A stretch of 64,000 bases of DNA, from positions 2,294,001-2,358,000 of the forward strand of contig NZ_CP020919.1 in the NCBI RefSeq assembly GCF_003076475.1, written 5' to 3'. Positions 44,394 through 52,913 of this stretch are shown one piece after another (position 1 is the stretch's first letter; each line of letters opens with the position of its first letter). The stretch comes from Flavobacterium kingsejongi. Lineage in GTDB: Bacteria > Bacteroidota > Bacteroidia > Flavobacteriales > Flavobacteriaceae. The notes beneath the pieces were generated by a model. It made no database searches. It was not told the DNA's origin and saw nothing but the letters and a program-made list of their open reading frames with translations. Position numbers and translations under genes: made by a program.

Positions 44394-45104
44394 TTAAGGA
44401 TAATACTCAATACTACGGGATTCTATTATTGCCGGCTTTCCGTCTTCGGAAGTGGTTACGGACTTTTTCCAGTTGCCTTGTGTATCGTACGTATACGTAG
44501 TGTGGGATTTGGTTGTTTTGCCAGCAACTGTAGTAGTCATTACAATTGGGTTGCCGTGTGAATCGTTTTCAAAAAGAATATCGAGATTATCAATCATAGA
44601 GCCTTCGGTCGTCATTCTGCTATAAAAATCAACGCCAGCATATTCATAGGTTACTTTTGTCAATACTTCTTTATTCTTAAAAATCGTATGGCTTACCTGA
44701 TTCCCGTGATTGTCAAATTCCTCGATCACAGTAGGATCAGAGTTACCTTCCGGGATGTGCTTTCGTGTAATTCCTTTGGGTGTAATTTCTATGGTGACAT
44801 GATCCTTTGGCAAATCTTCATATTCAAAATGGAACACAAGCATATTCAACTGTCCTTTACTGCTGTATTGGTAAATCGTGTAATTGTTGGGAATACCATA
44901 GGAATAAGCCGTTTGTTTTTGGAGTAAGCCTTTAGTGTCGTATTCATTTTGGGAACTAATATTCCCCTCATGATCAAGGATGCTTAGGGATTTTACTTTG
45001 CCTTTCAGGTTATTCCTTTGCAGGTCGGTCTTTATTTTCGGTACCGATTGAGCAAAGAGACTGGCTGTAAAAAAAATAAGTAAGAGTGTGATATGGTTTC
45101 TCAT
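44394..45104 (-). CDS. Secreted YD-repeat-like paralogue 1
   Basis: The 236-residue protein has a signal peptide (about 1-18, ending SLFAQS). The family plan follows: RNNLKGKVKSLSILD, then Y-x-G units (YDTKGLLQ, YSSKGQLN, FDNHGNQV), then YTYDTQGNWKKSV and RSIEYYP at the end. The C-terminal block is the most conserved part across the five members in this window. Function is unknown. The protein is expected outside the cytosol. It is the most downstream of four leftward tandem genes and lies next to the RHS cassette. Confidence 0.78.
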   Translation of the reverse strand: MRNHITLLLIFFTASLFAQSVPKIKTDLQRNNLKGKVKSLSILDHEGNISSQNEYDTKGLLQKQTAYSYGIPNNYTIYQYSSKGQLNMLVFHFEYEDLPKDHVTIEITPKGITRKHIPEGNSDPTVIEEFDNHGNQVSHTIFKNKEVLTKVTYEYAGVDFYSRMTTEGSMIDNLDILFENDSHGNPIVMTTTVAGKTTKSHTTYTYDTQGNWKKSVTTSEDGKPAIIESRSIEYYP

Positions 45105-45179
45105 CGGATATACTATGGCGTGCTATAATTCAAATTTACATTTTTTTCGTAAAAGTTTAATGAAGGTTTGAACGTACTC

Positions 45180-46004
45180 TTAATAATAGTCAATCGTTCG
45201 TTTTTCGATATACTGTACCATACCGTTTTGAGAATAGGCGGTACGTTGTATCCAGTTTCCCTTAGTATCATACTGGTAGGTAAAAGTGGTGGTGGTTTCG
45301 GGAATCGATTGCGCGATCCATAGTTTGGTTGCGGCATCCCGATAGGTAAGTCCGCTATAGGCTCCTTCGCCTTCAATCTGGGTAAGGGGATTCCCATTGA
45401 AATCATTTTTGTAGGTAAATTGCTGGTGCAAATTGGCAGGGCTTTTTTGCCACAACCGCTGTATCACACAATGGTTATGCTCATCAAATGCCTGTTGGCG
45501 TTGTGCGGTCAGTTCGCCTCGAGGGGTATATTCTGCTATGCTGATGAGGTTGCCATGGATATCCCGGACCTGGATGGTTTTCCATTGGAAGCTTTTATGC
45601 GAATAATTAGGGTAATAATACCGGATACTTTCTTTTTTCAGGGTATCATTTTTATAGCAGATGGCATAGGATTTTAAACGTTCCGCAGCAAGTTGGTCTA
45701 TAGTATAGCCGATCAGAATGCCTTTGGAATCATAGCGGTACAACTCCCTGGTAGTAGGTATGCCATTATGGGCTGTCGTAATCTCGCTATGGTACCCTTT
45801 TTTGGTATAGCGTGTACAGCGTTCCAGGCGTGGCACAGCCTTTTCAGCAATCCGGTCCTGAACCAGGGAATCATAAGTGCTGTGGCAAAGCTGCCTGACT
45901 TTTCCCTTTAACCGGGTATCCCTCCAGTCGTTTGGTAATACCTGTGCCGGGCCACAAGAAAGTAATATGATGCCCACAAAAAGAAGTATAACAATTTTCT
46001 TCAT
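45180..46004 (-). CDS. Secreted YD-repeat-like paralogue 2 (lipoprotein)
   Basis: The 274-residue protein has a lipoprotein signal (C17 in ILLSCGPAQ). WRDTRLKGKVRQL opens the mature part, Y-x-G units fill the middle (YRYDSKGILIGY, EYTPRGEL), and YQYDTKGNWIQRTAYSQNG ... TIDYY closes it. This is the same plan as its three neighbours and the member at 16831. It differs from paralogue 1 in having a lipid anchor instead of a cleaved signal. The spacing to the neighbours (about 60-75 bases) allows either one transcript or separate ones. Confidence 0.78.
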   Translation of the reverse strand: MKKIVILLFVGIILLSCGPAQVLPNDWRDTRLKGKVRQLCHSTYDSLVQDRIAEKAVPRLERCTRYTKKGYHSEITTAHNGIPTTRELYRYDSKGILIGYTIDQLAAERLKSYAICYKNDTLKKESIRYYYPNYSHKSFQWKTIQVRDIHGNLISIAEYTPRGELTAQRQQAFDEHNHCVIQRLWQKSPANLHQQFTYKNDFNGNPLTQIEGEGAYSGLTYRDAATKLWIAQSIPETTTTFTYQYDTKGNWIQRTAYSQNGMVQYIEKRTIDYY

Positions 46005-46065
46005 GTCTTAAGGATAATATTTGAACAGTAGCAATAATACTAGCGATTGCTTCATAGTTATAGGC

Positions 46066-46845
46066 TTACTTATAATATTCAATGATACGTTTTTTTAAAA
46101 CAGGGACATCCGCAGTACCACTTACCGTAGTCCGGGTAATCCAGTTGCCCCAGCTGTCAAAAGTATAGGTATAATGGCTGGTCCACTGTTGTGTAGGGAT
46201 TTCTTTCTTTCCTTTTTCAGGTTTTGAAAGCGGAGTTATTTTTACCGATTCACTGATGGGATTTCCTTTGTCATCATTCGTATAGGTTATTGACTCATGA
46301 GTACCCGTATTAAAATTATCGACCTCATGAGCCGTTTGATAATGATGTGTATCATAGTCATATCGCTGGATGAGGTCAAATTCCCGGGACTTGTCAGTAA
46401 GGTTGATTTTGTAGGATACGTTGATCAGGTCCCCAACAGTATTGTATTTGAAAATCCCAAAAAGGAGTGGTTCTCCCCAATCGATTTTGTTCAGGGTAAT
46501 CGTTTGTGCATCGGTTTTTGTAGCTAATGCCCGTGAAGTGGGCTGCAGATCAGCAGTGGTTGTGATGAGTTCTTTTAAAACTGTTTCCCCTTCATATTTC
46601 AAAATTACATTGGTCGCAAATACGCCCGAATATTCCTGTTTTTCCTGGGTTTTATAGCCTTTTGAATTGAAGGTTTTGGTATTGACGAGAATTGGTTCTA
46701 CGGTATCCTGTTGGGTAAAAGTAGATTCGGTGAGTTGTTTTACCGGGCCTTGTAGGTTATGTTGTTGCCACCCATTTCTTGGTTCAGTCTTAGTGAAAGC
46801 TAAAGCAAACAGAGTACCGAAAAGTAGAGCGATTATTGTTTTCAT
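46066..46845 (-). CDS. Secreted YD-repeat-like paralogue 3
   Basis: The 259-residue protein starts at the ATG at 46845, where a signal peptide begins (MKTIIALLFGTLFALAFTKT). An upstream start at 46908 would put 21 polar residues before it. WQQHNLQGPVKQLTES opens the mature part and YTFDSWGNWITRTTVSG ... IIEYYK closes it. The middle repeats are more degenerate than in the other paralogues. It is the same family as its neighbours, with unknown function. Confidence 0.75.
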   Translation of the reverse strand: MKTIIALLFGTLFALAFTKTEPRNGWQQHNLQGPVKQLTESTFTQQDTVEPILVNTKTFNSKGYKTQEKQEYSGVFATNVILKYEGETVLKELITTTADLQPTSRALATKTDAQTITLNKIDWGEPLLFGIFKYNTVGDLINVSYKINLTDKSREFDLIQRYDYDTHHYQTAHEVDNFNTGTHESITYTNDDKGNPISESVKITPLSKPEKGKKEIPTQQWTSHYTYTFDSWGNWITRTTVSGTADVPVLKKRIIEYYK

Positions 46846-47039
46846 AGAGTGGGAGGTTAATGCTGTTTGTTGTACTGCTTTTAATTTCCAAAAGAGAATT
46901 GTTCCCAAAGGCTAAATGGTTGTATTGTAATTTAACTAAGAAAATGCTACTGGTTTTTGAGCGTGTTTATTGGCGGTAGTATGCAAAGTACTGCTTTATT
47001 TTCTGCTGTCCAATTCTTGCCGAAGATAACTTCGATGCG

Positions 47040-47777
47040 CTAATAGTATTCTATTTCCTGCTTTTCGGTTACAACGGTTCCGCTATCAGTTACTATTGTT
47101 TTTAGCAGCCAGTTTCCAACAGCGTCATAGGTGTAGGAAGAATGTTGTAGGACTTCTTTTTCCGGATGCTGGGAGGATATCGTAATCGGATTTCCATTAG
47201 TGTCATTATCATAGCGTACTACAACATCGGGGATAGTTCCGGGATAATGATGGGTGGTTTGAATCTTATAGCCCAGGCTATCATAGGTATTTATAGTTTT
47301 TGATTCGAAGTTACGCCTCTCCACTCCATATTTTATTTCTGAGATAAGATGGCCGTTAGCATCATAAATGCGTGTCATCTCCGGATGGGAGTTGGGTGTG
47401 GCGTGCCTGAAGTGATAGGTATTGCTTTTTTGTAGCGGATGATAGCTATGGCTAATTTCGAAAACCCTGTTTCGCTTACTATCGGGCATATAGCTGTATA
47501 CATAAGAATCCAGGAGGCCTTTAAGCGTATAGCGATAGGTTATGGTGCTATCGGGGGTATCATGTTCTACGGACGGTACTGTATAATATTTAATTTCGAA
47601 GAGATTGCCCCGCGGATCAAAGTAATAGACGTCTTTTACATCCAGTTGGCGGTACCGCGTCAATGTTTTTACAGCGCCTTTCAGGTTCAGGCTTTCCCAG
47701 TCGGTCCTGATCTTGTATTCCGGTTTACAGCCTGCAATTGCAAAGAGCAGTAACAGGAGCATGGTTTTCTTTTTCAT
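47040..47777 (-). CDS. Secreted YD-repeat-like paralogue 4 (lipoprotein)
   Basis: The 245-residue protein starts at 47777, where the lipoprotein signal begins (C17 in FAIAGCKPE); the longer frame from 47828 adds a cysteine-rich stretch with no role. WESLNLKGAVKTLTRY opens the mature part, with units YFDPRGNLFE, YRYTLKGLL and YDANGHL, then YTYDAVGNWLLKTIV and QEIEYY at the end. It is the first gene of the leftward tandem set of four. Confidence 0.77.
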   Translation of the reverse strand: MKKKTMLLLLLFAIAGCKPEYKIRTDWESLNLKGAVKTLTRYRQLDVKDVYYFDPRGNLFEIKYYTVPSVEHDTPDSTITYRYTLKGLLDSYVYSYMPDSKRNRVFEISHSYHPLQKSNTYHFRHATPNSHPEMTRIYDANGHLISEIKYGVERRNFESKTINTYDSLGYKIQTTHHYPGTIPDVVVRYDNDTNGNPITISSQHPEKEVLQHSSYTYDAVGNWLLKTIVTDSGTVVTEKQEIEYY

Positions 47778-47926
47778 AGTTTCTGGTCGAATTAAACGAA
47801 CGCTACAGCAAGAGCAAAAGTAAATCACCCTATCGGATCGTGATGACTGTAAACGTTTTAAGAATAATAGATAAGGACATTTATGCTATTCGGTAATTTG
47901 GATACCATTATCCGGAATATGGCTAC

Positions 47927-47955
47927 TTGAAAAAGGGACTGCTTCCGTAGCTTTG
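47927..47955 (+). promoter_or_regulatory. Promoter upstream of the SDR gene
   Basis: TTG (47927-47929), 18 bases, then TAGCTTTG (47948-47955). This is close to the Bacteroidota consensus and leaves a leader of about 130 bases before 48095. Confidence 0.55.
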
Positions 47956-47998
47956 TACCGTATAAAAGTAGAAATCCAAATGCAATATCAGTTAGGAA

Positions 47999-48019
47999 AC
48001 CAGGTACCAGGTACCAGGT
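47999..48019. repeat. Three tandem copies of ACCAGGT
   Basis: A 7-base unit is repeated three times in the leader of the SDR gene. It is too short to assign a role. Confidence 0.6.
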
Positions 48020-48094
48020 GCAAGGATAAGCGGTATAACAGCATTAGTTTTTCCTGATTTTTATCTCTAAATTTAACCACTATACAACAAAACT

Positions 48095-48793
48095 ATGGAT
48101 ATCAAAGAAGCAAAAGTAATTATAACCGGTGGGAGTACCGGAATAGGCTATGAGACAGCAAAATTATTGGTGAGCAAAGGGGCTTCCGTAGTCATTTGTT
48201 CCCGTAATCAGGCAGTAATTGAAAAGGCAGCACAGGAAATAGGTGCGATAGGCCTGGCGGCAGATATTTCTATTGAAGCGGATGTACAGGCTTTATTCAC
48301 TGCTGCGTCCGAGAAATTAGGTGGACTGAATGTCGTAATCAATAATGCCGGAATTGGCTATATTGGATCGCTGGTGGAAACCTCTGTGGACAACTTTACC
48401 AAAATTTGGGAAACCAATGTCAAAGGTGCTTTTTTAGTAGGTCGGGAAGCGGCTAACCATTTTATTCTGCAGCGTAGTGGGAATATTGTAAATATAGCTT
48501 CTACGGCAGGGCAAAAAGGATTTGCTGGCGGCACTGCTTATTGTGCGAGTAAATTTGCCGTATCGGCGATGACCGAAAGCTGGCGTGCTGAATTGCGTAA
48601 AGATAATATCCGGGTGATGCAGGTAAACCCGAGTGAAGTGGTAACACCTTTCATTGAAAAATGTGGTTTCGAACCGACGAACGTAGCCTCCAAATTAAAA
48701 CCTTCCGAGATTGCCCATACCATTGTAGCCATGTTAGAAATGAATGATATCGGTTTTATTACCGATGCCACTGTTTGGGCGACCAATCCGTAA
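48095..48793 (+). CDS. SDR family oxidoreductase
   Basis: The 232-residue protein is a classical short-chain dehydrogenase/reductase. The nucleotide-binding motif is TGGSTGIG (about 11-18), NNAG lies near 86-89, and the catalytic S and YxxxK lie in NIASTAGQKGFAGGTAYCAS followed by K. The C-terminal part has the usual substrate helix. An arginine after the second beta strand (CSRNQ) suggests NADP(H) preference. The substrate is unknown. It has its own promoter and terminator. Confidence 0.9.
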   Translation: MDIKEAKVIITGGSTGIGYETAKLLVSKGASVVICSRNQAVIEKAAQEIGAIGLAADISIEADVQALFTAASEKLGGLNVVINNAGIGYIGSLVETSVDNFTKIWETNVKGAFLVGREAANHFILQRSGNIVNIASTAGQKGFAGGTAYCASKFAVSAMTESWRAELRKDNIRVMQVNPSEVVTPFIEKCGFEPTNVASKLKPSEIAHTIVAMLEMNDIGFITDATVWATNP

Positions 48794-48815
48794 ATTCCGG
48801 ATGTGATACAAAATG

Positions 48816-48843
48816 AAAACTACAGTCTCTCGGTTGTAGTTTT
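48816..48843 (+). terminator. Intrinsic terminator of the SDR gene
   Basis: A 9-bp stem (48816-48824 with 48835-48843) is followed by T residues, shared with the convergent GreA-like gene. Confidence 0.8.
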
Positions 48844-48853
48844 TTATTTGGGC

Positions 48854-49303
48854 TTACCATACATTTTCGATCGTGTAATCCGTACCATTTACGGCAAATG
48901 AAAATCCCACTGCTTTACCGATCATCTGGCTGGCTAATGGGGACTTTGGCGATACTGCAAATACGGCTTTCCCCTCTATTGTGATTTTGGGCAAGGCAAT
49001 ACTGATAAACAGTAAGAGGCCATTTGCCTGTACCAGGCTGCCAAGGACAATAATTTCCGAAGCCGCTTCGGGATCAATTTTATCCAGTACGGCTTTCTGG
49101 TCGAGTATTTCAGCCAGCTTGTAGTTGAGTTTTTCCTGTTCCAGATGCATCATGGATAAAGCTGTTTCATGTTTATCCCCTGCCGATCCTTTGGCATCAT
49201 TTTTAGAATCTTCTGTCAATGCCGAAATCATATCCCGGAATGCATCAATTTTATCCTGAACCTGCTGTTGGTAATACTGGTAGATCTTCTGTTTTAATGT
49301 CAT
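48854..49303 (-). CDS. GreA/GreB-like small protein
   Basis: The 149-residue protein has a helical, coiled-coil-prone N-terminus (about 1-75), and its C-terminal domain is like that of GreA/GreB. GKAVFAVSPKSPLASQMIGKAVGFSFAVNGTDYTI carries the SPLA...GK signature. True GreA has two acidic residues at the coiled-coil tip that enter the polymerase channel. Here the tip reads NDAKGSAGDKHET, so activity may differ. Flavobacteria often carry such a shortened relative beside the real greA. Confidence 0.75.
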   Translation of the reverse strand: MTLKQKIYQYYQQQVQDKIDAFRDMISALTEDSKNDAKGSAGDKHETALSMMHLEQEKLNYKLAEILDQKAVLDKIDPEAASEIIVLGSLVQANGLLLFISIALPKITIEGKAVFAVSPKSPLASQMIGKAVGFSFAVNGTDYTIENVW

Positions 49304-49553
49304 GGTAAATAAATTGGCAAATGGATACCCGGCAAATTTAAGCGAATATTCGGATCATGCATAAGCCGATAAGATAATCTATTGTAAAACAGAAATCATT
49401 CAGGCATCCTTCTGTCGGTATTTTTTCTCTTTTGCCCCTTACGATTGTCCGTTCTTCCCTATGTCTGATTCGATAAAAAACACCAACTTTATGCTATAAT
49501 AAATTGATATACAGGATAAATAGGGACAAAGTCGAATTTTAAATACTACTATT

Positions 49554-50051
49554 ATGGCAATTCAGCAAAAAATAACAGCTAACTTATGGTTTGACGGACA
49601 GGCAGAAGCTGCAGTACAATTTTATACCGGGATTTTCAAAAATGCATCCATAGGAAGGGTGACGCGATATGGAAAAGAAGGTTTTGAATTCCATGGCAAG
49701 CCCGAAGGTACAGCAATGACGATCCAGTTTTACCTGGAAGGGCAGGAGTTTGTTGCCCTGAATGGCGGCCCACAGTTTAAATTTACCGAAGCACTATCCT
49801 TTATTGTAAATTGTGACACCCAGGAGGAGATTGATTATTACTGGGAACGGCTTTCCGAAAAGGGCGATCCGGCAGCGCAGGTATGTGGCTGGCTCAAAGA
49901 TCAATATGGACTTTCCTGGCAGATTGTACCTACACTATTGGTAGACCTGATAACGAATGCAGAAGGGGCAAAGGCGCAGAAAGTGATGCATGCCCTGATG
50001 GGGATGAAGAAAATCAATAGTAAAGAATTACAAGAAGCCTTTGATAGTTAG
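49554..50051 (+). CDS. VOC family protein (PhnB-like)
   Basis: The 165-residue protein has the glyoxalase/VOC fold of the PhnB or 3-demethylubiquinone methyltransferase-like group: ITANLWFDGQAEAAVQFYTG, then MTIQFYLEGQEFVALNGGPQ and DQYGLSWQIVPTLL. These proteins are small metal- or ligand-binding domains of varied, often unknown, activity. The gene stands alone, and a weak hairpin (50071-50078 with 50097-50104) follows. Confidence 0.88.
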   Translation: MAIQQKITANLWFDGQAEAAVQFYTGIFKNASIGRVTRYGKEGFEFHGKPEGTAMTIQFYLEGQEFVALNGGPQFKFTEALSFIVNCDTQEEIDYYWERLSEKGDPAAQVCGWLKDQYGLSWQIVPTLLVDLITNAEGAKAQKVMHALMGMKKINSKELQEAFDS

Positions 50052-50130
50052 GTACCAGCTATAATTATAATAAGGGCTACCCCAATACCATCAGGAAGCC
50101 CTTATAATTGCAGTTCTTGCGAATTTGTTT

Positions 50131-51312
50131 TTAATTGTGGAATCTATTATTGATGATGATAGTCTTAAGTTTTAACTTTAGGTCGGTACTGGTATCAGAA
50201 ATCATCTGCTCATTGGATGGAAAAGGAACTTGTTTTTTATCAAAATAGCTATAGTAACCCGTATCAGCGGCTTTTTTGTTGCCTTTGTATTTGGCATAAA
50301 TGGATTCAAAAACAAATTCACTGGACAAGGGAAATGATCCTATAAGTTGGTTCGATTTTAAATTTAGATATTCAATTTGTGCTTTCACAAAACAGGATTT
50401 GTATTGGCGAAATTCATAAATGGTTACTTTTCCATGTGTATAATTCGGGACTTTTACGGGATTGCCTTTGCCGTCTTTAACAGTATTTCCCTTTCCATCA
50501 ACTTTATTCTTTTCTCCGTCTTCTACATCCCTTTCTTTGACAAATTCTTTTTCATGTGTTTGTTCCGGAGAAATTACAATGTCTTGAAAACGAATTGTAA
50601 GGCTATAATCGTAGGAGATGTTTTTATCTTTACTATTATGAAAAATTGTCCATTGGTCATCGAGCCCAAAAGTGCTAAAATCGAGCAGCTCATTTTGCAA
50701 GCGTTTAGGGATGGCAATACGGGTTTCATTTTTAGTGGTGACGTATACAAATTCTGTCCCTTTTACCAAAGCTTTTTCCATTAGTATTGTAACATCTTTA
50801 TAATTGGGATAAATCGTATTCAGATAAGCGAGGTTTTCGTATGCTTTTCGTGCTGCTGCTTTGTCGTACGACTGTAAAAGCGCGGATGCATTTTGATAAG
50901 AGAAGGCAGCAAATGCATTTCTACTTTTTGTAATCTCTGAAGTATAGTCGTGGAAAGTGAATTGGGCTTCCCGCGCTGGTGTCAGCAATCGTAAAGGGAG
51001 TAATGGAATTATTTTTTCCTGGCGCTGATGCAATCCGATATATAAATTATATATTTTTTCAGATTCCGCAGCATTTTTTGCGGCTTCCAGCATTTTAATT
51101 TCCCGTTGATCCCGTGCGACCGCTTTAGAGAAAGCTTCTTCGAGCAAGTATATATATTCCTGCTTTCCTTTACTGTCCTTATTGGAACGTAAAGCGGCGA
51201 CAGCAGTATCAATTGCGGCATCATAATTACCGGTGTTCAGATGGTTTTGTGTCGTTTTGACCCCACAGGCTATAAAGAGGAGTAACAGGAAGACTGTAGT
51301 TGTTTTTTTCAT
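50131..51312 (-). CDS. Lipoprotein with TPR-like N-terminal half
   Basis: The 393-residue protein has a lipoprotein signal (C16 in LLFIACGVK). The first 180 residues are helical repeats (NTGNYDAAIDTAVAALRSNK, then YDKAAARKAYENLAYLNTIY) like TPR units. The C-terminal half is beta-rich with an odd low-complexity stretch (DGKGNTVKDGKGNPVKVP). The family is not known to me. It is probably periplasmic and takes part in binding or assembly. Its upstream region is bounded by the IS3-family element at 51408. Confidence 0.7.
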   Translation of the reverse strand: MKKTTTVFLLLLFIACGVKTTQNHLNTGNYDAAIDTAVAALRSNKDSKGKQEYIYLLEEAFSKAVARDQREIKMLEAAKNAAESEKIYNLYIGLHQRQEKIIPLLPLRLLTPAREAQFTFHDYTSEITKSRNAFAAFSYQNASALLQSYDKAAARKAYENLAYLNTIYPNYKDVTILMEKALVKGTEFVYVTTKNETRIAIPKRLQNELLDFSTFGLDDQWTIFHNSKDKNISYDYSLTIRFQDIVISPEQTHEKEFVKERDVEDGEKNKVDGKGNTVKDGKGNPVKVPNYTHGKVTIYEFRQYKSCFVKAQIEYLNLKSNQLIGSFPLSSEFVFESIYAKYKGNKKAADTGYYSYFDKKQVPFPSNEQMISDTSTDLKLKLKTIIINNRFHN

Positions 51313-51459
51313 TGTATTTTTTTTTAATGCGCAAAATTAAGTGCCTCCTCTCACTATAGTCGCCCCTAAACGTCATTTAAATATCATATAAAGCTTTTTA
51401 TACAATCTGTCTAGTCCTAGAATAGCAATACAGGATTAATAATAATAAAAGTACATTTT

Positions 51460-52317
51460 TTAGACAGAAGTAGCTTCATGGTTACTTCTGTTTTTTGTTT
51501 TATAGGTTTTCATTTCTATTTCTTTTTGCTGATGCATTTGCATCGGAGTAAGCATATGATTAGAGCAATGCGGTCTTACTAGATTATAAATCTGTATAGA
51601 TTCCTTAACTACTAACTTAATAATATTAAGTTGCTGATCATTATACCTATCTACTAAAAACTCCTGTTTTAATATTCCATTTACCCTTTCAGCGACCGCA
51701 TTTTGATATGGATCATAAGACTCAGTCATGCTACAGCGCAGGTTTTTAGTCTTGCGTATCACTTTTTGATATTCATCAGAACAATATTGTATACCTCTAT
51801 CTGAGTGATGGATTAACGACAAACAACTATTTTTCCTGCTCTTAAGAGCCATTTGTAAAGCTTTAAGACTATTTTCGGCATTTAAATTAGTAGCTACATT
51901 AAATCCCATGATCCGTTTTGAATATGCATCTGTTACTAAGCTTAAATAGCAGGGCTTACTTCTTTTTCCGATGTATGTAATATCGGATACCCAAACCTGT
52001 TCAGGACGTATTATTTTTAAGTTTTCAATTAAATTCTTGTGTTTTTTAAAACGATGATATGAGTTAGTCGTAATATGATAGCTCCGTTTTGGAGATATTA
52101 GCAGATGGTTTACTTTGAGGATATTAAAAAACATATCTCTTCCAATCTTCAATGCTCTAAGCTCCTGGTTTAATAAATAATACAACTTTCTCGTACCGAT
52201 ACGAGGCATTTTCATCCTAATCTTTCTTACCATAAGAATGACTTGTTCAGACTTTGATTGCTTTAAGATTTTTCTTTTAATGCTACGATAATAGACCTGC
52301 CTGTCTATCCCGAACAA
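51460..52317 (-). CDS. IS3-family transposase OrfB
   Basis: The 285-residue integrase-type protein has the HTH_21 segment (QVILMVRKIRMKMPRIGTRK) and a DDE rve core: D in VWVSDITYIG, D in SLIHHSDRGIQYCS, and E in NAVAERVNGILKQEF. The frame is open upstream to the orfA overlap, so the product is expected as an OrfAB fusion made by -1 frameshifting, with the region LGFTCSLFGIDRQVYY joining them. The written start (TTG at 52317) is probably not used. The frame is intact. Confidence 0.9.
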   Translation of the reverse strand: MFGIDRQVYYRSIKRKILKQSKSEQVILMVRKIRMKMPRIGTRKLYYLLNQELRALKIGRDMFFNILKVNHLLISPKRSYHITTNSYHRFKKHKNLIENLKIIRPEQVWVSDITYIGKRSKPCYLSLVTDAYSKRIMGFNVATNLNAENSLKALQMALKSRKNSCLSLIHHSDRGIQYCSDEYQKVIRKTKNLRCSMTESYDPYQNAVAERVNGILKQEFLVDRYNDQQLNIIKLVVKESIQIYNLVRPHCSNHMLTPMQMHQQKEIEMKTYKTKNRSNHEATSV

Positions 52318-52331
52318 ACTACAGGTAAAAC

Positions 52332-52760
52332 CTAAGGTTTGTTTTTGTTCTTCTTTAAATAGGACAATTGTTCGGGTGATGAGTTTTTTCGGATATCGAT
52401 ATTATATTCTTTCTCTGCAATATCAATAAGCATATCAAAAATAATAGCTTTCTTATCCGTAAAATTAACTTGTTGCTCCAGATGAGCTTTCTGTTTTTCA
52501 AGAAGCGTAACTTTAGCTTCGAGTTCCATGATTTGCTGTTCAGGTGTTTTAGCCATTTGAGATGGGGTTTGGGTTTCCCAATCAAAGTTACCAAATTTTC
52601 TAAGCCAACTAACAACTGTTGAACGTGCTTGCACACCATATTTTTTACAAGCTCCATGTGTAGATAACTCTCCTCGTTCAATCTCATGGACGATTTGCAA
52701 TTTGAGAGACATACTGTAATCTCGCTGGGTTCGCTTTACATAATTTTTCTCTTTAGACAT
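52332..52760 (-). CDS. IS3-family transposase OrfA
   Basis: The 142-residue protein has a helix-turn-helix (STHGACKKYGVQARSTVVSW) and a leucine-zipper-like coiled coil (IMELEAKVTLLEKQKAHLEQ) for multimerisation, as in IS3/IS150-type OrfA proteins. Near its end lies the heptamer TTTAAAG in the correct phase for -1 slippage into orfB. Confidence 0.9.
   Translation of the reverse strand: MSKEKNYVKRTQRDYSMSLKLQIVHEIERGELSTHGACKKYGVQARSTVVSWLRKFGNFDWETQTPSQMAKTPEQQIMELEAKVTLLEKQKAHLEQQVNFTDKKAIIFDMLIDIAEKEYNIDIRKNSSPEQLSYLKKNKNKP
52353..52359 (-). promoter_or_regulatory. Programmed -1 frameshift heptamer of the IS3-family element
   Basis: On the minus strand the orfA codons read T TTA AAG, the X-XXY-YYZ form of a slippery heptamer. 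A -1 slip gives TTT AAA and continues straight into the orfB frame. Confidence 0.75.
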
Positions 52761-52812
52761 AATTGAGTTTTTTTTTGTATCGCTATTTCAGGACGGGACA
52801 ATCAAATTCATA

Positions 52813-52846
52813 AAAAAACCTGTCAATTTATAGTGACAGGTTTTTT
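52813..52846. terminator. Bidirectional terminator after the DUF4132 gene
   Basis: A 13-bp perfect stem (52813-52825 with 52834-52846) has A and T runs at its ends, 70 bases past the DUF4132 stop. Confidence 0.85.
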
Positions 52847-52913
52847 ATAATGCATTGTCCAGATATACTTGTTACAGTATCAAAATAGGGGCCTTCTTTA
52901 AACTCGCTAAAAA

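Larger units (their letters stand above)
51405..52803 (-). mobile_element. IS3-family insertion sequence with 3-bp TSD
   Basis: The element spans 51408-52800 (1393 bp). The terminal inverted repeats start TGTC and match at 20 of 25 positions, and the 3-bp target duplication ATC lies at 51405-51407 and 52801-52803. It contains orfA and orfB with a frameshift signal. It lies between a lipoprotein gene and the DUF4132 gene. Confidence 0.88.

Noticed and set aside
47999..48019. ACCAGGT tandem triplet as a regulator-binding array.
   Set aside because: The copies are only 7 bases, contiguous and downstream of the promoter; they look like simple slippage.
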